64,000 nt of DNA from a bacterium (GTDB lineage Bacteria; SZUA-79; Acidulodesulfobacterales; Acidulodesulfobacteraceae). The stretch spans positions 1-64,000 of the forward strand of contig JAJYDX010000007.1 of NCBI GenBank assembly GCA_021777135.1. The letters are read 5' to 3'. This document shows positions 24,722 through 36,213 of the stretch, piece after piece (position 1 is the first letter of the stretch; every line of letters starts with the position of its first letter). The translations under genes and the position numbers were made by a program. The notes below the pieces were generated by a model. The model was not told the origin of the DNA and did no database searches. It saw only the letters and a program-made list of their open reading frames with translations.

Positions 24722-27700
24722 TCAACCGGATTTTTTTCTTCGATAATATTCTTTGAGTATTTCCATTTCGAAGGTTTCGCTTATTTTTTCCAGTGAACCC
24801 CAATCTGCATTTCCTGTATTTTTTAACTCTTCCCCAAGTTCTGCTATAGCTTTATCGTATCTGTAATGCAAATCATATAAAATATGATTTTTATCAATAT
24901 TTAACGACGTCAGCGTATTCATTATCGGGCAATTCTTGCTGCTTATAAGATTATTATAGTTTAATAAATGCGGGTCGTGCTGTATAAGTTTTTTAATATT
25001 GTGGTAGGAAACTATTTTTATGGCGTATAAACCAAGCAGGCTATTGGGATGTTTAACTTGCAACGCAGGTTTATTTGTTAAAAAATCTTTAAGCTTATCC
25101 TGAGGCATAGGTTTTGCAATAGCGTAACCTTGAAGATATTTGACCGACATTACCGAAAGAGCGTCTAAAATATCTTCAGTTTCTACGCCTTCTATAACTA
25201 AATCCACTTTCTTTTCATCTGCAAGTTCCAATATTGATTCAATAAAATGAAGATCGCGGGGATTGTCTTCCAAAGTGCGCACGAAAAATTGGTCTAACTT
25301 TATCTCGTTTACCGGAAGTTCCTTGAGGCGCATAAGCGACGAGTATGCGCTTCCAACATCGTCTAAGGCAACTCTTATACCTAAATCCTTAATGGATTGT
25401 ATGTTTTCGATAGCTTTATCGCGGACAAGAAAATCGCCGGTTTCAAGAATTTCCAATACTATTTTGGAAGGGTCGCAGCCAGATTTAAGTATTTCCTTTA
25501 AACACGAAAGATATTCTTCGGAAATGAATTTTGGATCTATGTTGATAGAAATCCATAATTTTTCAGCAGGTTCGCCTATTTCCGACAATTCTTTAAGCGA
25601 TTTTGCTAATATTTCATTACTTAAATAAAGCAAATCTTTTTCGTTTAGCATTTTAAGAAAATTATAAGGAGATATAATATTTCCGTTATCGTATAGACGG
25701 GCAAGAGCTTCAACTCCTACTATCTCTCCTGTGTAATTGTTCATAACAGGCTGATAATAAACCAGCAGGCCGTCGTTCTTTAAAAGTTTCTGCATTTTAT
25801 TTTCCATATGCGGAAAAGTTTCTCCATAAAAAGCATAATACAGTAAACGGTCGGACTTATTGTTCTTGCTTTCGTATAAAGCATAGTCCGCATAGCGCAG
25901 AATGTTGTCTGACGCAATAGATTGGTTGTTTTTATAAGAACCCTCATAAATATAAATTCCCGCGCTCAATTCCATGGATATTTCTTGTATGTTATCTATG
26001 ATAATAGGTTCTTTAATTTTTTTCTCTACCTTAAACATAATATTTTCGAGTTCGTTTTTATCTTTAAAGTCTTCTATTATTAGTATAAATTCGTCTCCTC
26101 CCATTCTTCCGATAAAATCGGTTTTACGTAAAACATCTTTAAGCCTGTCGGCAATAATTTTTAGCACTATATCTCCGTTTTGATGTCCGAAGGTATCATT
26201 GACAGGTTTAAAGTCGTCCAGGTCCAAAATGCAAACAGCAATTAATGTTTCACGACGATTTGTTCTTGCTAAAGCCCTTTCAAGTTCTAAGGATAACGAG
26301 CGGCGGTTAGGAAGCCCCGTGAGTTCGTCATAGAAAGCCTGATAGGATAATTCTTCGGACAACAGGTGCCTTTCTGTAATATCAATTAGAGTCCACAGTA
26401 TTTGTTCTTTGCCGTTAAACAGTTTTTTAAGTTTTTGTCCATAAAAATCGGCGTAAATCATTGTTCCGTCGGTTCTCACAACCGACACATCCCTTATAGA
26501 ACCTTTTCCTTCGGCTAATATTTTGCGCGCAACCTCGCCGACCCGGGCATATGTTTCATCGTCTGGATAAACTTCTCTAGAATTATGATTTTGCAATGAT
26601 TCAATATTATTGTAGCCTAAAATATTTAGAAAGGTATCGTTTGCTTCCAGAAAAACCCTATCCGGGTAGGTTGCCAGAGTGATACCAGCGGAAGTATTGC
26701 TCAAAAAAGCGTCTTTTATTTCTACCGCGATTTTTTCGCTATTAATAATATCTATTCTGTCTAATCCAAAACCGATATCGATGGCTAATTCTTCCATAAG
26801 GTTTTTAAGGTCTTCGTCGAAGAAGTTTTCATTGGAATCAAGCGCCGTAATAATTCCCCAGATATTGCCGCCTCTAAATATAGGAACTGAAGCGCTTGAT
26901 AATAATCCAAACTCTTCTGCTATTTCGAGCCAAGGACGCATAAAGGCATCTTTTCTAAATGAAGGAACATAAACAGACTTTTTAGAGCGCCAAGACCTTC
27001 CGACGCTTGAGTTTCCTTCCGGCACATCTTTATTGACTGAGATATTTAAACGTTCTATGAAACCCGATACTCCGTAATGGGAAATAAAATTTATTTTGCC
27101 GTTTTCATCGGGTTTTGCTATCCATACAAGTTTGAGCTGAGTGTAGCTTATTGCCATATAGCATATAGAATCAAGAATCCTTTTTTCGTCTTCAGTCCTG
27201 CTTATCAGCTGATTAATTTGGGCTAAAAAAAAGTTAAATTCCGTCAGTCGCTTCTGGCGCTGGGCTTCATATTCCAGTCTGCGGTTAATTTCAATCTGAT
27301 TTAAAGCAATGCCTAATGAATTAGCAAGATTTGCTATTATGATTTTCATATCCCTGCTAAAATAATATTTGGAATTGGATTGTATGCCTAAAACGGCTAT
27401 AGGGTTAGAATTTAAATCTTTGTATATAGGAAAAGCCATTAAGCTTTTAACTCTGCGAAACGACGGATATTTTTCCAAAATATCGTCGCCTAAATTATAT
27501 AAAGGACCAAGTATCTTTTTCTCTCTGTAAACGATAGAGGCAGGCATATTGCTTAAAATATCCCCTCTTTTAATAGAAGGCCTTATGTTCATAAGATTTT
27601 TCTGGTGTTCCGAATCTTCGGCGGATGCGGCAATAGGCAGTAAATATTTTTTTTCCTCGTCTGGAACAACCAAAACGGATCCTATAGCGTCCGTTTTTAT

Positions 27701-28687
27701 TACTATCGTATCTACAATGTGTTTATATATGCTTTCAGGTGCTTTTAGAAGTAAAATATCTTCTTGTACGCTTAAAGCAGATGCCTGGTAATTTCTTATT
27801 CTTAAAAGACGCTTTAGGGCAGAAATCGAAATTAAATCGCTTATAATAAATAGTATCGTAAGCAAAATCGCGGTTAATAAATAAATTTGCTCCTTGCTCC
27901 AGAAGAAGTTTTGAAAAGGGGTATTGGTCCAGCCAGCCTTAATTATCCAAGGGTAGCCCTTGATTTGTTTTGAAACGCTAAATAAAAAAGGTTTTATTTT
28001 AGTGTCAGGATTATGCCATATGCCTCTTTTCCATACAGATATTATTTTGCCGGATTTTGTTTCTATGACAATCGTCTGGATATATTTTGGCGCGTTAATT
28101 AATTTAAACCCCGTAAGTAAAAAAGGGGACCCTATAAAACCGAGAATATGCCCTTTCTTGCTGATGATTTTTTCATTCATGGGTATAACCCATGTTTTAT
28201 CCTGTTTTTCCTCATAAATACTGCCTATATAACGGTTTGGGCTATCTGCTAAAGGGAAAAACGATACATTTTTTAAGCTTAAATTTGAATATTTTTTAGA
28301 ACTAGACCAGGCTACTCTTTTCATTGAAGGGTTTATAATATTAATCGCTGCGATACCCGGATGGTCCTTCCTGAAATTCTTAAAAATATATAAAGCTTCC
28401 TTGCTCGGGACTAATCTCCCGTCATTAACGTTCAAAAAATTCGTCTTTAAAAATTTAAGATCATGAAAATGAGCTTCAATCTGAGCTTCTACTTCAGAGG
28501 ATATGCGCGAAGCCGTCAGTTTTGAATAGGCTTTAAACTTATTTATAATTATTTTTTTAATATTAAAAGTTTCATAAATAAAAACCGAAAAAACAAGGCA
28601 TATCAAAAATAAGAAAAAAAAATGTATGCCCAATATCTTTATTTTATCGGATTTGGATATCGGCGCCTTCTTCTTTTTTATTTTCAT
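24722..28687 (-). CDS. Membrane-bound multi-sensor GGDEF-EAL protein (c-di-GMP turnover)
   Basis: A 1321-residue protein. A transmembrane helix (about 16-40), an extracytoplasmic Cache-like sensor (40-265) and a second helix (about 270-290) are followed by two GAF domains (about 305-460 and 485-655), a PAS domain (665-790), GGDEF (800-960) and EAL (970-1205). GGDEF is intact (863-867) with an RKTD I-site five residues upstream. The EAL domain keeps Glu993 in EALAR and catalytic residues in [26 protein letters not shown] and EGVET, so both activities are possible. The last 115 residues form an extra helical region with spaced His and Cys. It stands alone between tRNA-Gly and a divergent gene. 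Confidence 0.92.
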   Translation of the reverse strand: MKIKKKKAPISKSDKIKILGIHFFFLFLICLVFSVFIYETFNIKKIIINKFKAYSKLTASRISSEVEAQIEAHFHDLKFLKTNFLNVNDGRLVPSKEALYIFKNFRKDHPGIAAINIINPSMKRVAWSSSKKYSNLSLKNVSFFPLADSPNRYIGSIYEEKQDKTWVIPMNEKIISKKGHILGFIGSPFLLTGFKLINAPKYIQTIVIETKSGKIISVWKRGIWHNPDTKIKPFLFSVSKQIKGYPWIIKAGWTNTPFQNFFWSKEQIYLLTAILLTILFIISDLISISALKRLLRIRNYQASALSVQEDILLLKAPESIYKHIVDTIVIKTDAIGSVLVVPDEEKKYLLPIAASAEDSEHQKNLMNIRPSIKRGDILSNMPASIVYREKKILGPLYNLGDDILEKYPSFRRVKSLMAFPIYKDLNSNPIAVLGIQSNSKYYFSRDMKIIIANLANSLGIALNQIEINRRLEYEAQRQKRLTEFNFFLAQINQLISRTEDEKRILDSICYMAISYTQLKLVWIAKPDENGKINFISHYGVSGFIERLNISVNKDVPEGNSSVGRSWRSKKSVYVPSFRKDAFMRPWLEIAEEFGLLSSASVPIFRGGNIWGIITALDSNENFFDEDLKNLMEELAIDIGFGLDRIDIINSEKIAVEIKDAFLSNTSAGITLATYPDRVFLEANDTFLNILGYNNIESLQNHNSREVYPDDETYARVGEVARKILAEGKGSIRDVSVVRTDGTMIYADFYGQKLKKLFNGKEQILWTLIDITERHLLSEELSYQAFYDELTGLPNRRSLSLELERALARTNRRETLIAVCILDLDDFKPVNDTFGHQNGDIVLKIIADRLKDVLRKTDFIGRMGGDEFILIIEDFKDKNELENIMFKVEKKIKEPIIIDNIQEISMELSAGIYIYEGSYKNNQSIASDNILRYADYALYESKNNKSDRLLYYAFYGETFPHMENKMQKLLKNDGLLVYYQPVMNNYTGEIVGVEALARLYDNGNIISPYNFLKMLNEKDLLYLSNEILAKSLKELSEIGEPAEKLWISINIDPKFISEEYLSCLKEILKSGCDPSKIVLEILETGDFLVRDKAIENIQSIKDLGIRVALDDVGSAYSSLMRLKELPVNEIKLDQFFVRTLEDNPRDLHFIESILELADEKKVDLVIEGVETEDILDALSVMSVKYLQGYAIAKPMPQDKLKDFLTNKPALQVKHPNSLLGLYAIKIVSYHNIKKLIQHDPHLLNYNNLISSKNCPIMNTLTSLNIDKNHILYDLHYRYDKAIAELGEELKNTGNADWGSLEKISETFEMEILKEYYRRKKSG

Positions 28688-28826
28688 TATTTTTTTCAGT
28701 ATAATTTATGAAAAAATGTTTACCTTGCTTATTATTATAAATATACAATTATTTAATAGACTAATCAAGATTAAGCCGAATAAAATTTTATATTAAAAAT
28801 TATTTTTATCGGCGAGATAAAAATGG

Positions 28827-28832
28827 TATAAT
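28827..28832 (+). promoter_or_regulatory. Extended -10 promoter of the acyltransferase gene
   Basis: TGGTATAAT contains a perfect -10 hexamer with the TGn extension, which can replace a strong -35. Start of transcription near 28839 would give a leader of about 20 bases before the ATG at 28858. Confidence 0.45.
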
Positions 28833-28857
28833 AGAAAACTAAATTTAATTTCCGAAA

Positions 28858-30027
28858 ATGTTAAAAATAATCCGCGATATAAAAGAACTCCAAAAAATAG
28901 AAATGGATTGGAACGTTTTATCGGAGTCAAGCCTTAACGAAAATGTTTTTTTGTCTTACGATTGGAATTATATTTGGTCTAAACATTTTGCGGGTAAGAA
29001 CGGCAGCCTTTTTATAATAGCCGTCTATAACGATAATCAAGAAATAGAGGCGATAGCCCCTTTCTTGATTAAAAATTTTTTTTTGTTTTTTAAATCTCTT
29101 ATTTTTATAAGCAGCGATTATTCAGATTATCTGGATATTATAATAAGAAAAGACGCAGATAAAAAAAAAATTTACTCTGAGATATTAAGAGAAATTATAA
29201 AGAATAAAGTCGCGGATATAATATATTTAAAACAGGTTTCCACAGAACTTCTTGACGAAGTTAAGAAAAAAGTTTACGAATTTCCTGAATTGAGCTTGTT
29301 TCATAAGGGAAGCGGGGATTGTTACTATTTTAATCTGCCTGATACCACAGACGCTTACTTGAAACGGTTTAATTCAAAACAAAGATATAATATTTTAAGC
29401 AGGGTAGAAAAAGCTGAAAAAAATAATATTAAATTTAAGGGATCTTCAAATATCGGTAAATCTTTATTTAAGGAATATTTAGGCTATTTTTTTTATCTGC
29501 ACCAAAAAAGATGGAATAAAAAAGGCAAAAGAGGAGTGTTTTACAACAAAAAAATAAAAGATTTTTTTACAGATTTATTTAACGTATTATTTGATAAAAA
29601 TAAAATAGTATTATCTTTTCTAAGTATTAATGAAAATTACGGTAACGGCGGCGGTGACTATAAAGACAATAAGGAAAAAATTATTTCTTCTGCCGTCTGT
29701 TTTGACTTGTGCGGTAAAAGGCAGGTATATCTGCCGGGATTCGATACTGAATATTCAGGCTATCATCCCGGTATGGTCCTAACTTTTTATATGATAGAAG
29801 AGGCTATAAACAAGAAATATGAAGAGTTTGATTTCTTGAAAGGCGGCGAAGAATACAAACAAAGATTCGGCGCCGTAAAAAGAGAAAACCATAAGCTTTA
29901 TTTATATAAAAATAAAATCGTTTATTATATGTATAAAATTAATCTGTTGATAGAAAAAGAAATTAAAGAAAAACTAAAGGATTTAGTTTTTAAAACAAGA
30001 CGCGGTATCAAATGGAGGAATGTCTAA
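28858..30027 (+). CDS. CelD/BcsL-like GNAT-fold acyltransferase
   Basis: A 389-residue protein of the GNAT/FemAB-like acetyltransferase group seen in polysaccharide gene clusters. Family features include the N-terminal ELQKIEMDWNVL and FLSYDWNYIW, the central FNSKQRYNILSRVEKAEK and HQKRWNKKG, and the C-terminal YLPGFDTEYSGYHPGMVLTF and FDFLKGGEEYKQRFG. The acceptor is unknown; a surface polysaccharide or peptide modification is inferred from relatives. No polysaccharide operon surrounds it. The helicase gene that follows starts next to its stop codon. Confidence 0.8.
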   Translation: MLKIIRDIKELQKIEMDWNVLSESSLNENVFLSYDWNYIWSKHFAGKNGSLFIIAVYNDNQEIEAIAPFLIKNFFLFFKSLIFISSDYSDYLDIIIRKDADKKKIYSEILREIIKNKVADIIYLKQVSTELLDEVKKKVYEFPELSLFHKGSGDCYYFNLPDTTDAYLKRFNSKQRYNILSRVEKAEKNNIKFKGSSNIGKSLFKEYLGYFFYLHQKRWNKKGKRGVFYNKKIKDFFTDLFNVLFDKNKIVLSFLSINENYGNGGGDYKDNKEKIISSAVCFDLCGKRQVYLPGFDTEYSGYHPGMVLTFYMIEEAINKKYEEFDFLKGGEEYKQRFGAVKRENHKLYLYKNKIVYYMYKINLLIEKEIKEKLKDLVFKTRRGIKWRNV

Positions 30028-30029
30028 TA

Positions 30030-31436
30030 ATGCTCAAGAATAAAAAAAATTATGATTTAAACAAGTTAACCGATAACGAAGATAAAGGAATTAATATGAA
30101 AATAAGTTTTAAAGATTTAAATCTTTTAAAACCTATAATTCAGGCTGTTGCCGACGCGGGATACGAAAATCCTACTTCCGTTCAGGCAAAAGCTATTCCT
30201 GCTATATTAGCAGGTTCGGACCTGCTTGCCGGCGCGCAGACCGGTACAGGTAAAACAGCGGCTTTTACTCTTCCGATATTACATCTGCTTGCCGAAAAAC
30301 CACTAACGGTTCACCGTTCCGGAAGACCGCGCTGTTTAGTCCTTACGCCGACAAGGGAACTTGCCGCGCAGGTGGAAGAATCGGTAAAAACTTACGGAAA
30401 ATATCTTCCTTTAAAATCTGCGGTAGTATTTGGCGGAATGAGTATAGTGCCGCAAATAAAAGCATTAAGACGCAACGTAGATATACTAGTAGCGACGCCC
30501 GGCCGACTTCTAGACCATGTAGGGCAAAAAACAGTTGACTTGTCAGGCGTCGAAATATTCGTGCTGGATGAAGCGGACAGAATGTTAGATATGGGGTTTA
30601 TTATAGATATTAAAAAAATTATAGCTCTTTTACCCAGACAACGTCAAAATTTATTATTTTCTGCTACTTTTTCAGAAAAAATCAAGACTCTTTCGGCATC
30701 TGTTCTTAATAAACCGGCTTTTGTTGAGGGCGCAAAGCGTAACGCCGCTTCCGAATTAGTAGACCAAAGCGTGCACTTAGTTTCTCAGCGTTTAAAAAGC
30801 CATCTTTTGTCGCATCTTATTAAGCATCATAAATGGAAGCAGGTATTAATTTTTACGCGCACCAAAAACGGCGCTAACAGGCTTGCGGATAAACTCGTCG
30901 CGGACGGTATTTCTGCGACGGCTATACACGGAAACAAAAGCCAGCCCGCTAGAATTAAAGCGCTGACACAGTTTAAAGACGGTACCGTAACAGCTCTTGT
31001 CGCTACCGATGTCGCTTCGCGCGGAATAGATATCGACCGGCTGCCCCATGTGGTAAATTTTGAACTGCCGAATATCGCGGAAGATTATGTTCACCGCATA
31101 GGACGCACAGGGCGCGCGGGTAGCAGCGGAAAAGCTATTTCTCTTGTAGACAGAGAAGAGCTTCGTTACTTAAAAGAAATAGAACGGTTTATAAAACGAG
31201 AGATTCCTAAAGTTTTATTTGACAGTTTTGTACCGCCCGCAAATATAGTTATTGAACCGCAAGGTTCACTGCATCAGAGACAGTCAGAAAGGCATTCAGG
31301 CAGAAAAAATTACGGAGATAAAACCCAAGGCGCCGGAACAGGTACCGGCAATATCGGCCATTATTCTTCCGGCAAGGGATATGCAAAAAAACAATCTAAT
31401 TTCAAAGGCGGTAATGTAAAAAATAAAAAAAGATAG
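30030..31436 (+). CDS. rhlE: DEAD-box ATP-dependent RNA helicase, RhlE-like
   Basis: An RNA helicase with motifs Q (PTSVQAKAIP), I (AQTGTGKT), Ia (PTRELA), Ib (TPGR), II (DEAD), III (SAT), V and VI (HRIGRTGRAG), ending in a basic Gly/Lys-rich tail. RhlE-type enzymes assist ribosome assembly and mRNA turnover. Start choice is uncertain: 30030 has GGAGG eleven bases upstream and directly follows the acyltransferase stop, while 30096 (MKISFKDLNLL) has AAGGAA and gives the usual compact N-terminus. An in-frame ATG at 30012 overlaps the ribosome binding site and is unlikely. Confidence 0.93.
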   Translation: MLKNKKNYDLNKLTDNEDKGINMKISFKDLNLLKPIIQAVADAGYENPTSVQAKAIPAILAGSDLLAGAQTGTGKTAAFTLPILHLLAEKPLTVHRSGRPRCLVLTPTRELAAQVEESVKTYGKYLPLKSAVVFGGMSIVPQIKALRRNVDILVATPGRLLDHVGQKTVDLSGVEIFVLDEADRMLDMGFIIDIKKIIALLPRQRQNLLFSATFSEKIKTLSASVLNKPAFVEGAKRNAASELVDQSVHLVSQRLKSHLLSHLIKHHKWKQVLIFTRTKNGANRLADKLVADGISATAIHGNKSQPARIKALTQFKDGTVTALVATDVASRGIDIDRLPHVVNFELPNIAEDYVHRIGRTGRAGSSGKAISLVDREELRYLKEIERFIKREIPKVLFDSFVPPANIVIEPQGSLHQRQSERHSGRKNYGDKTQGAGTGTGNIGHYSSGKGYAKKQSNFKGGNVKNKKR

Positions 31437-31469
31437 AATTTTAAAAGCTCTTTTGATTTTTTAAAATTC

Positions 31470-31498
31470 TTGACAGAATTAGATTTTTATGTTGTATT
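31470..31498 (+). promoter_or_regulatory. Promoter of the OmpR-type regulator gene
   Basis: TTGACA (31470-31475), 17-base spacer, TGTATT (31493-31498). Transcription would begin around 31505, only a few bases before the ATG at 31508, and no ribosome binding site is visible, so the message may be leaderless. Confidence 0.5.
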
Positions 31499-31507
31499 AT
31501 TTATTAT

Positions 31508-32224
31508 ATGAGCAAAGCAAATGTCCTTATAATAGACGATGAATCGGATCTTGTAGAGCTTTTAAAATATAATCTTGCTAAAGAAGGTTATAATGTAGAA
31601 TTTGCTTTTAACGGGTTCGACGGTATTAAAATAACGGAAATAGTCAAACCCGATATAATAATTTTAGATTTAATGCTTCCGGATATTAGTGGATACGAAG
31701 TTTGTAAAAGAATAAAACAAAAATTTGCCTTATCTGGTATTCCTATTGTATTCTTGTCGGCAAAACAGGAAGAAGTAGATAAAATATTAGGCTTCGAATC
31801 CGGCGCAGAAGATTATATTATTAAGCCTTTTTCTGTTAACGAACTTTTGGCGAGAGTCCGCGCTATTTTAAAAAGAGTGCCCCCGGTTCAAATCAATAAC
31901 AAGCATGAAGATGTTTCGGACGGATATATGTTTAAAAATATCCGCGTCAATGTAAGCAAACACAGCGTAACCGTGAAAAATACCGAGATAAGACTCAGCC
32001 CTATAGAATTTAAAATTCTTATATTTTTAATGACTTATGCCGGAGATGTTTTTTCAAGGGAAAAACTGCTTGATAATGTTTGGGGAAACAATTCATTCGT
32101 CGAACCAAGAACCGTTGATGTTCACATTAGAAGATTAAGATCGAACATTGAAATAGACGAATCGGTTAAATTTATAGAAACCATAAGAGGCGTAGGCTAT
32201 AAATTTATAGATGAAAAAATATGA
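31508..32224 (+). CDS. OmpR/PhoB-family response regulator
   Basis: A 238-residue two-domain regulator. The receiver domain has the acidic pair in IDDESD, phosphoacceptor Asp54 in ILDLMLPD and lysine in IIKPF. The C-terminal winged helix (about 140-235) has LSPIEFKILIFLM and VDVHIRRLRSNIE, typical of OmpR-type DNA binding. No histidine kinase is adjacent, so it is an orphan here. Its stop overlaps the tamB-like gene by 14 bases, which suggests co-expression with the outer-membrane assembly genes. Confidence 0.92.
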   Translation: MSKANVLIIDDESDLVELLKYNLAKEGYNVEFAFNGFDGIKITEIVKPDIIILDLMLPDISGYEVCKRIKQKFALSGIPIVFLSAKQEEVDKILGFESGAEDYIIKPFSVNELLARVRAILKRVPPVQINNKHEDVSDGYMFKNIRVNVSKHSVTVKNTEIRLSPIEFKILIFLMTYAGDVFSREKLLDNVWGNNSFVEPRTVDVHIRRLRSNIEIDESVKFIETIRGVGYKFIDEKI

Positions 32225-35200
32225 AAAGAAATTTAAAATTTATTTATTAATTTTATTACTGTTTGTATTAGTAATTTCAACAAGCGCAGCTTTCTTTGTT
32301 ACTTCTCCGTTTTTTGCTTCAAAAGCCAAGAATTATTTGTCAACATATGCTTCCTCAATTCTTAAAAAGCGCGTAACGATAAAAAAGATAAAATTTTCTA
32401 TCTTTTATCCCCAAGTAAAAATTTACGGTTTAAAAATTAAAAATATAGCGAAAATTAAACGCATAGACATAACGTTCGGACCTTTTAATATTTTTAAAAG
32501 GAATATAATTATTTATAAAATTAATATTATAAATCCTTATATTAATATCTTAATAAAAAATAATAAGATTAACAATTATAAAAATTTTAATATAGTCCTT
32601 AGAACCCTTTTAAAAAAACATCCTTCTTCTCTTATTTCTGCGTCTCTGGATAAATTAAAAATAAAAGGAGGAGATTTTAATTTAAAAGATGACGACGAAA
32701 ATATTTTATTTAAACTTAAAAAATTCAATTTAACAGTTTATAAAAAAAATAATCCTTTACCTTTTTTATATAATAATAACGGCATGTATTTTAAATATAA
32801 TATGCCGTATATTTATTTAAAGTCTAAGAAGTTAAAATTAACTAAGGTTTTTAAATCCAGCGCAGTTGAAATTCATTACTTTAGAAATTTCATAAAATAT
32901 AAAGGTATAAGTATTGGAAATTATTATTTTTCCGCTTTGTCAAACGGAATATTGGAATTAAACAAAAATAATAAAATTGCAGGATTTATTAATAAATTTA
33001 ACGACGATACCTCTTTAAAAGTAAACAACTTATCAAAGCTTTCTAAAAATTTTCTTTTTTTGCCCGCTTTCAAAGGAAAATTGAGCGCAAAACTTAAACT
33101 CACCGGCGATTTATATAAAAAAATTAACGCCTCCGCCGCCATTAAACTTAAAAACGTCGTATTTTCAGGAGCTGATATAAAAAACGGCATTATTGACTGT
33201 GCCGGTAATTTCGGCAAATTTGAAAATAATATTATAAACTTTAAAAAAATTGATTTAAATTTATTTAAGGGTAATTTGAAATCTTCCGGAATTATTAATA
33301 TTAGAGAGAAAGAAGGGAAATTTAAATCTGTTTTAAAAAATATAAGCGTGGGAAATCTTATAGATTTTTACGCTAGCGAGAAAATTCCGCAGTTTAGCGC
33401 GATTGCTGACGGAAGCGTTAATACTTTTCTACATTTTGGCAAAAATTTTTATGTGGCAAATATTGAAAAGATAAAACTTAATAAGCCGGTTCAGCAAATT
33501 AACCAGGGAAATAGCAGCAGCGACGATCCGTTATATCGTATTAATTATAAAAATAAGGTTTTACTTAATGGAGCGGTATTAATAAACGATAAATATGTAT
33601 TATTAAAGAATATTCATGTTTCCTCCAGGATAATTAGCGGCTCCGCTAAAGGAGTTATAAATTATGCCGGCAAATATTTAAATATAAGTTTTTATACTAA
33701 ATATAAAGAGCTGCCGTCTTTAGGTTTAATAGAAAAATATAAAAGCAGGTATTTTGAACCTTCTGCTAGCGGAACGGTTTACGGTATTATAAAAGGCAAA
33801 TTCAACGATATTTCATTGGGTTTCAAAAACAGGTTTAAAAATCTTTACATCAATCGATATCTAAATCCTTATAAAGGGAATACCGACATATATATTGACG
33901 GCATAGGGAATGTTATTTTCAGCGGTAAATTAAATAACGACGGAAATTTTGATTTCAGCGGTGAAATCTTATATAACAAAAGATTAAATAAACAATATAT
34001 AAGCGGAAATTTTAACGCGAAGAATATAAGTTTAGTTTCGGATAATCCGTCTATGCCTGTTTCATCGACTTTAAATTTTAATGGAACTGCCGCTGGAGAG
34101 CTAAACAGTCCGGTTTTTGAAATAAACGCAAAGTCCAAAATAATCAAAATATACAATCAATATCTCTCAAACGTAAATTTTTTATTTTCCTTGACTAAAA
34201 ACGCTTTAAGGGTAAAAAAACTTGACGGTTTTTATGGCGGCGCAATCTTAAACGCCTTCGGAACTTTAAATTTTTCCGGCAATAATAACTATAACCTGCG
34301 GATAATATCTAACGGAATTAAACTGTCCGATTTAGATATCAAACAGTTAAAAAAATACAATATAAACGGGATTGCTGATATCGACATGCGTATCGGCGGT
34401 TCTTTTAAAATACCGGACGTTTCCGGCAGAGTGGCGGCCGATAATATTTACGCGAAAGATTACTTATTTGGAAACGCGGAAGCTTTCGTCCATTCTTCTG
34501 ACGGAAAAATGACTTTAAAATTTTCAGCTTTTAAAAATACTTTAAAAACAAAAGCGGTTATATTGCTTAAAAAAGGATATCCATATAATTTTACGACGAA
34601 TATAAATTTATTAAACATTAATTACAGAAAAACTTTGTTTGAATTATCCGGAGGAATTTTCGGAAACGGTAAGCTTTCCACGATTAAAAATTCATATGTT
34701 TTTTCAAAGCTAAATCATGTTTTGTTAAAGCATGGTCCTTTTTTCTTAAAAAATATTAAAAATATTAAAATATCTTATATCAACAGAACTCTCGAATTCA
34801 GCGGGTTTAAGTTAACCGGCGGCAATAATTATGCGCAGATAAGAGGATATATTACTGCTAAAAAATATCATGTCATTTTAAACGATAAAACTGATTTATG
34901 GGTTCTTGGAATTTTTTCTAATAAAATAATGAATTCATCAGGTTTTATTACCGCTTCGGCAGTTATTTTGGGACCGTCTGCATCTCCGCGCCTTTATGGA
35001 TTCGCAGATATAAAAAGAGGACTAATAGAGCCTTCGGTTTATTCATCGTTTGCCGCTTCAAGAATTTTTGCCAGATTAACATTTAACAGCAATATAATTT
35101 TTCTTGAAAAAGCCAGATTCAGAATGCTTAACGGGTTTTTTTCCGCGCACGGAATAATAAGGCTTAATAATTTTATACCATATTTTTATAACATAGAAAC

Positions 35201-36176
35201 TAGTTTTAATTCTGCTATTTACAGAGAATCCAACTATTTTTACGCAAAAATGAACGGAAATATAGGTTATTCCGGTAACGCATATAATCCTGTTTTATAC
35301 GGAGATGTAGATATTAAAAAAGCTTTATACGATAAAAAAATAAACCTTTCGTCTTTTCTTTTAAGTTATAAAAAATATAATGTAGTCAAGCCGGTTATAC
35401 AAAAAGGAGCATTTAATCCTAAATTTAATATTAGGGTAACTTCAGATAACGGCATAGCTATTAAAAACAATATCGTAAATACCGCTTTTTCAGCCAGGCT
35501 TCACCTTATAGGAACGCTATACGACCCGGTTTTAACCGGTACGGCTAGCGCCGAAAGAGGAGAGGTATTTTTTAGAGGAACTAATTTTAAACTATCCTAT
35601 GCTAATTTGGATTTTAATAACCAGTACAGAATAAATCCTTATTTTGACATAGCTGCCGCTACTCATATAAATCAATATATTATAAGAATGAACGCAAGCG
35701 GTTCGTTATTGAATTTCAACGTAAATTTTTCTTCTACTCCGCCGCTTTCCGAGCTAGATATTGTGTCAATGCTTGCGTTAGGAGCATCTTCTACTTCGGT
35801 TTACGCAGGCTCGGCTGGCGGAATTGCCGCATCTGAAGCGGCATCGGCAATCGGCGGAGAGGTTGAACAAAGCGTTACCGGAGCCATATCGAGTTATTTC
35901 GGTTTTAAAAACATGTCCGTAACCCCTTCATATTCTGTAATAACCCATAGCGCTGCTCCACAGGTTACGGTTACAAAAAATCTTACCAAAAAACTTTCAG
36001 TTTCGTACAGCAATATTGTATCTTCCCAGTCTTCCCAGTCGCTGACGCTTACATATAGCCTGAGCCGTCATATTTCCATAATAGGAGTATGGGAAAACAA
36101 CGAACTGGCTCCTAACAATTCTAATATATACAGCGAAGTAGGCGGAAATATTGTTTTCCATTTTAGATTTTATTAA
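32211..36176 (+). CDS. tamB: TamB/AsmA-like envelope protein (translocation and assembly module)
   Basis: A 1321-residue protein with an N-terminal membrane anchor (about 8-30) and a very long repetitive beta-rich body. It ends in the DUF490/TamB C-terminal domain, recognisable in RGTNFKLSYANLDF, LSELDIVSMLALG and the final strands. TamB-family proteins span the periplasm and are linked to outer-membrane protein assembly and phospholipid transport. The next gene is an Omp85 barrel, the usual partner. Composition is strongly Lys/Asn/Ile-rich, in line with the AT-rich genome. Confidence 0.85.
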   Translation: MKKYEKKFKIYLLILLLFVLVISTSAAFFVTSPFFASKAKNYLSTYASSILKKRVTIKKIKFSIFYPQVKIYGLKIKNIAKIKRIDITFGPFNIFKRNIIIYKINIINPYINILIKNNKINNYKNFNIVLRTLLKKHPSSLISASLDKLKIKGGDFNLKDDDENILFKLKKFNLTVYKKNNPLPFLYNNNGMYFKYNMPYIYLKSKKLKLTKVFKSSAVEIHYFRNFIKYKGISIGNYYFSALSNGILELNKNNKIAGFINKFNDDTSLKVNNLSKLSKNFLFLPAFKGKLSAKLKLTGDLYKKINASAAIKLKNVVFSGADIKNGIIDCAGNFGKFENNIINFKKIDLNLFKGNLKSSGIINIREKEGKFKSVLKNISVGNLIDFYASEKIPQFSAIADGSVNTFLHFGKNFYVANIEKIKLNKPVQQINQGNSSSDDPLYRINYKNKVLLNGAVLINDKYVLLKNIHVSSRIISGSAKGVINYAGKYLNISFYTKYKELPSLGLIEKYKSRYFEPSASGTVYGIIKGKFNDISLGFKNRFKNLYINRYLNPYKGNTDIYIDGIGNVIFSGKLNNDGNFDFSGEILYNKRLNKQYISGNFNAKNISLVSDNPSMPVSSTLNFNGTAAGELNSPVFEINAKSKIIKIYNQYLSNVNFLFSLTKNALRVKKLDGFYGGAILNAFGTLNFSGNNNYNLRIISNGIKLSDLDIKQLKKYNINGIADIDMRIGGSFKIPDVSGRVAADNIYAKDYLFGNAEAFVHSSDGKMTLKFSAFKNTLKTKAVILLKKGYPYNFTTNINLLNINYRKTLFELSGGIFGNGKLSTIKNSYVFSKLNHVLLKHGPFFLKNIKNIKISYINRTLEFSGFKLTGGNNYAQIRGYITAKKYHVILNDKTDLWVLGIFSNKIMNSSGFITASAVILGPSASPRLYGFADIKRGLIEPSVYSSFAASRIFARLTFNSNIIFLEKARFRMLNGFFSAHGIIRLNNFIPYFYNIETSFNSAIYRESNYFYAKMNGNIGYSGNAYNPVLYGDVDIKKALYDKKINLSSFLLSYKKYNVVKPVIQKGAFNPKFNIRVTSDNGIAIKNNIVNTAFSARLHLIGTLYDPVLTGTASAERGEVFFRGTNFKLSYANLDFNNQYRINPYFDIAAATHINQYIIRMNASGSLLNFNVNFSSTPPLSELDIVSMLALGASSTSVYAGSAGGIAASEAASAIGGEVEQSVTGAISSYFGFKNMSVTPSYSVITHSAAPQVTVTKNLTKKLSVSYSNIVSSQSSQSLTLTYSLSRHISIIGVWENNELAPNNSNIYSEVGGNIVFHFRFY

Positions 36177-36213
36177 AATACATTAACTAAATAAATTAAA
36201 ATTAAAATATTTT

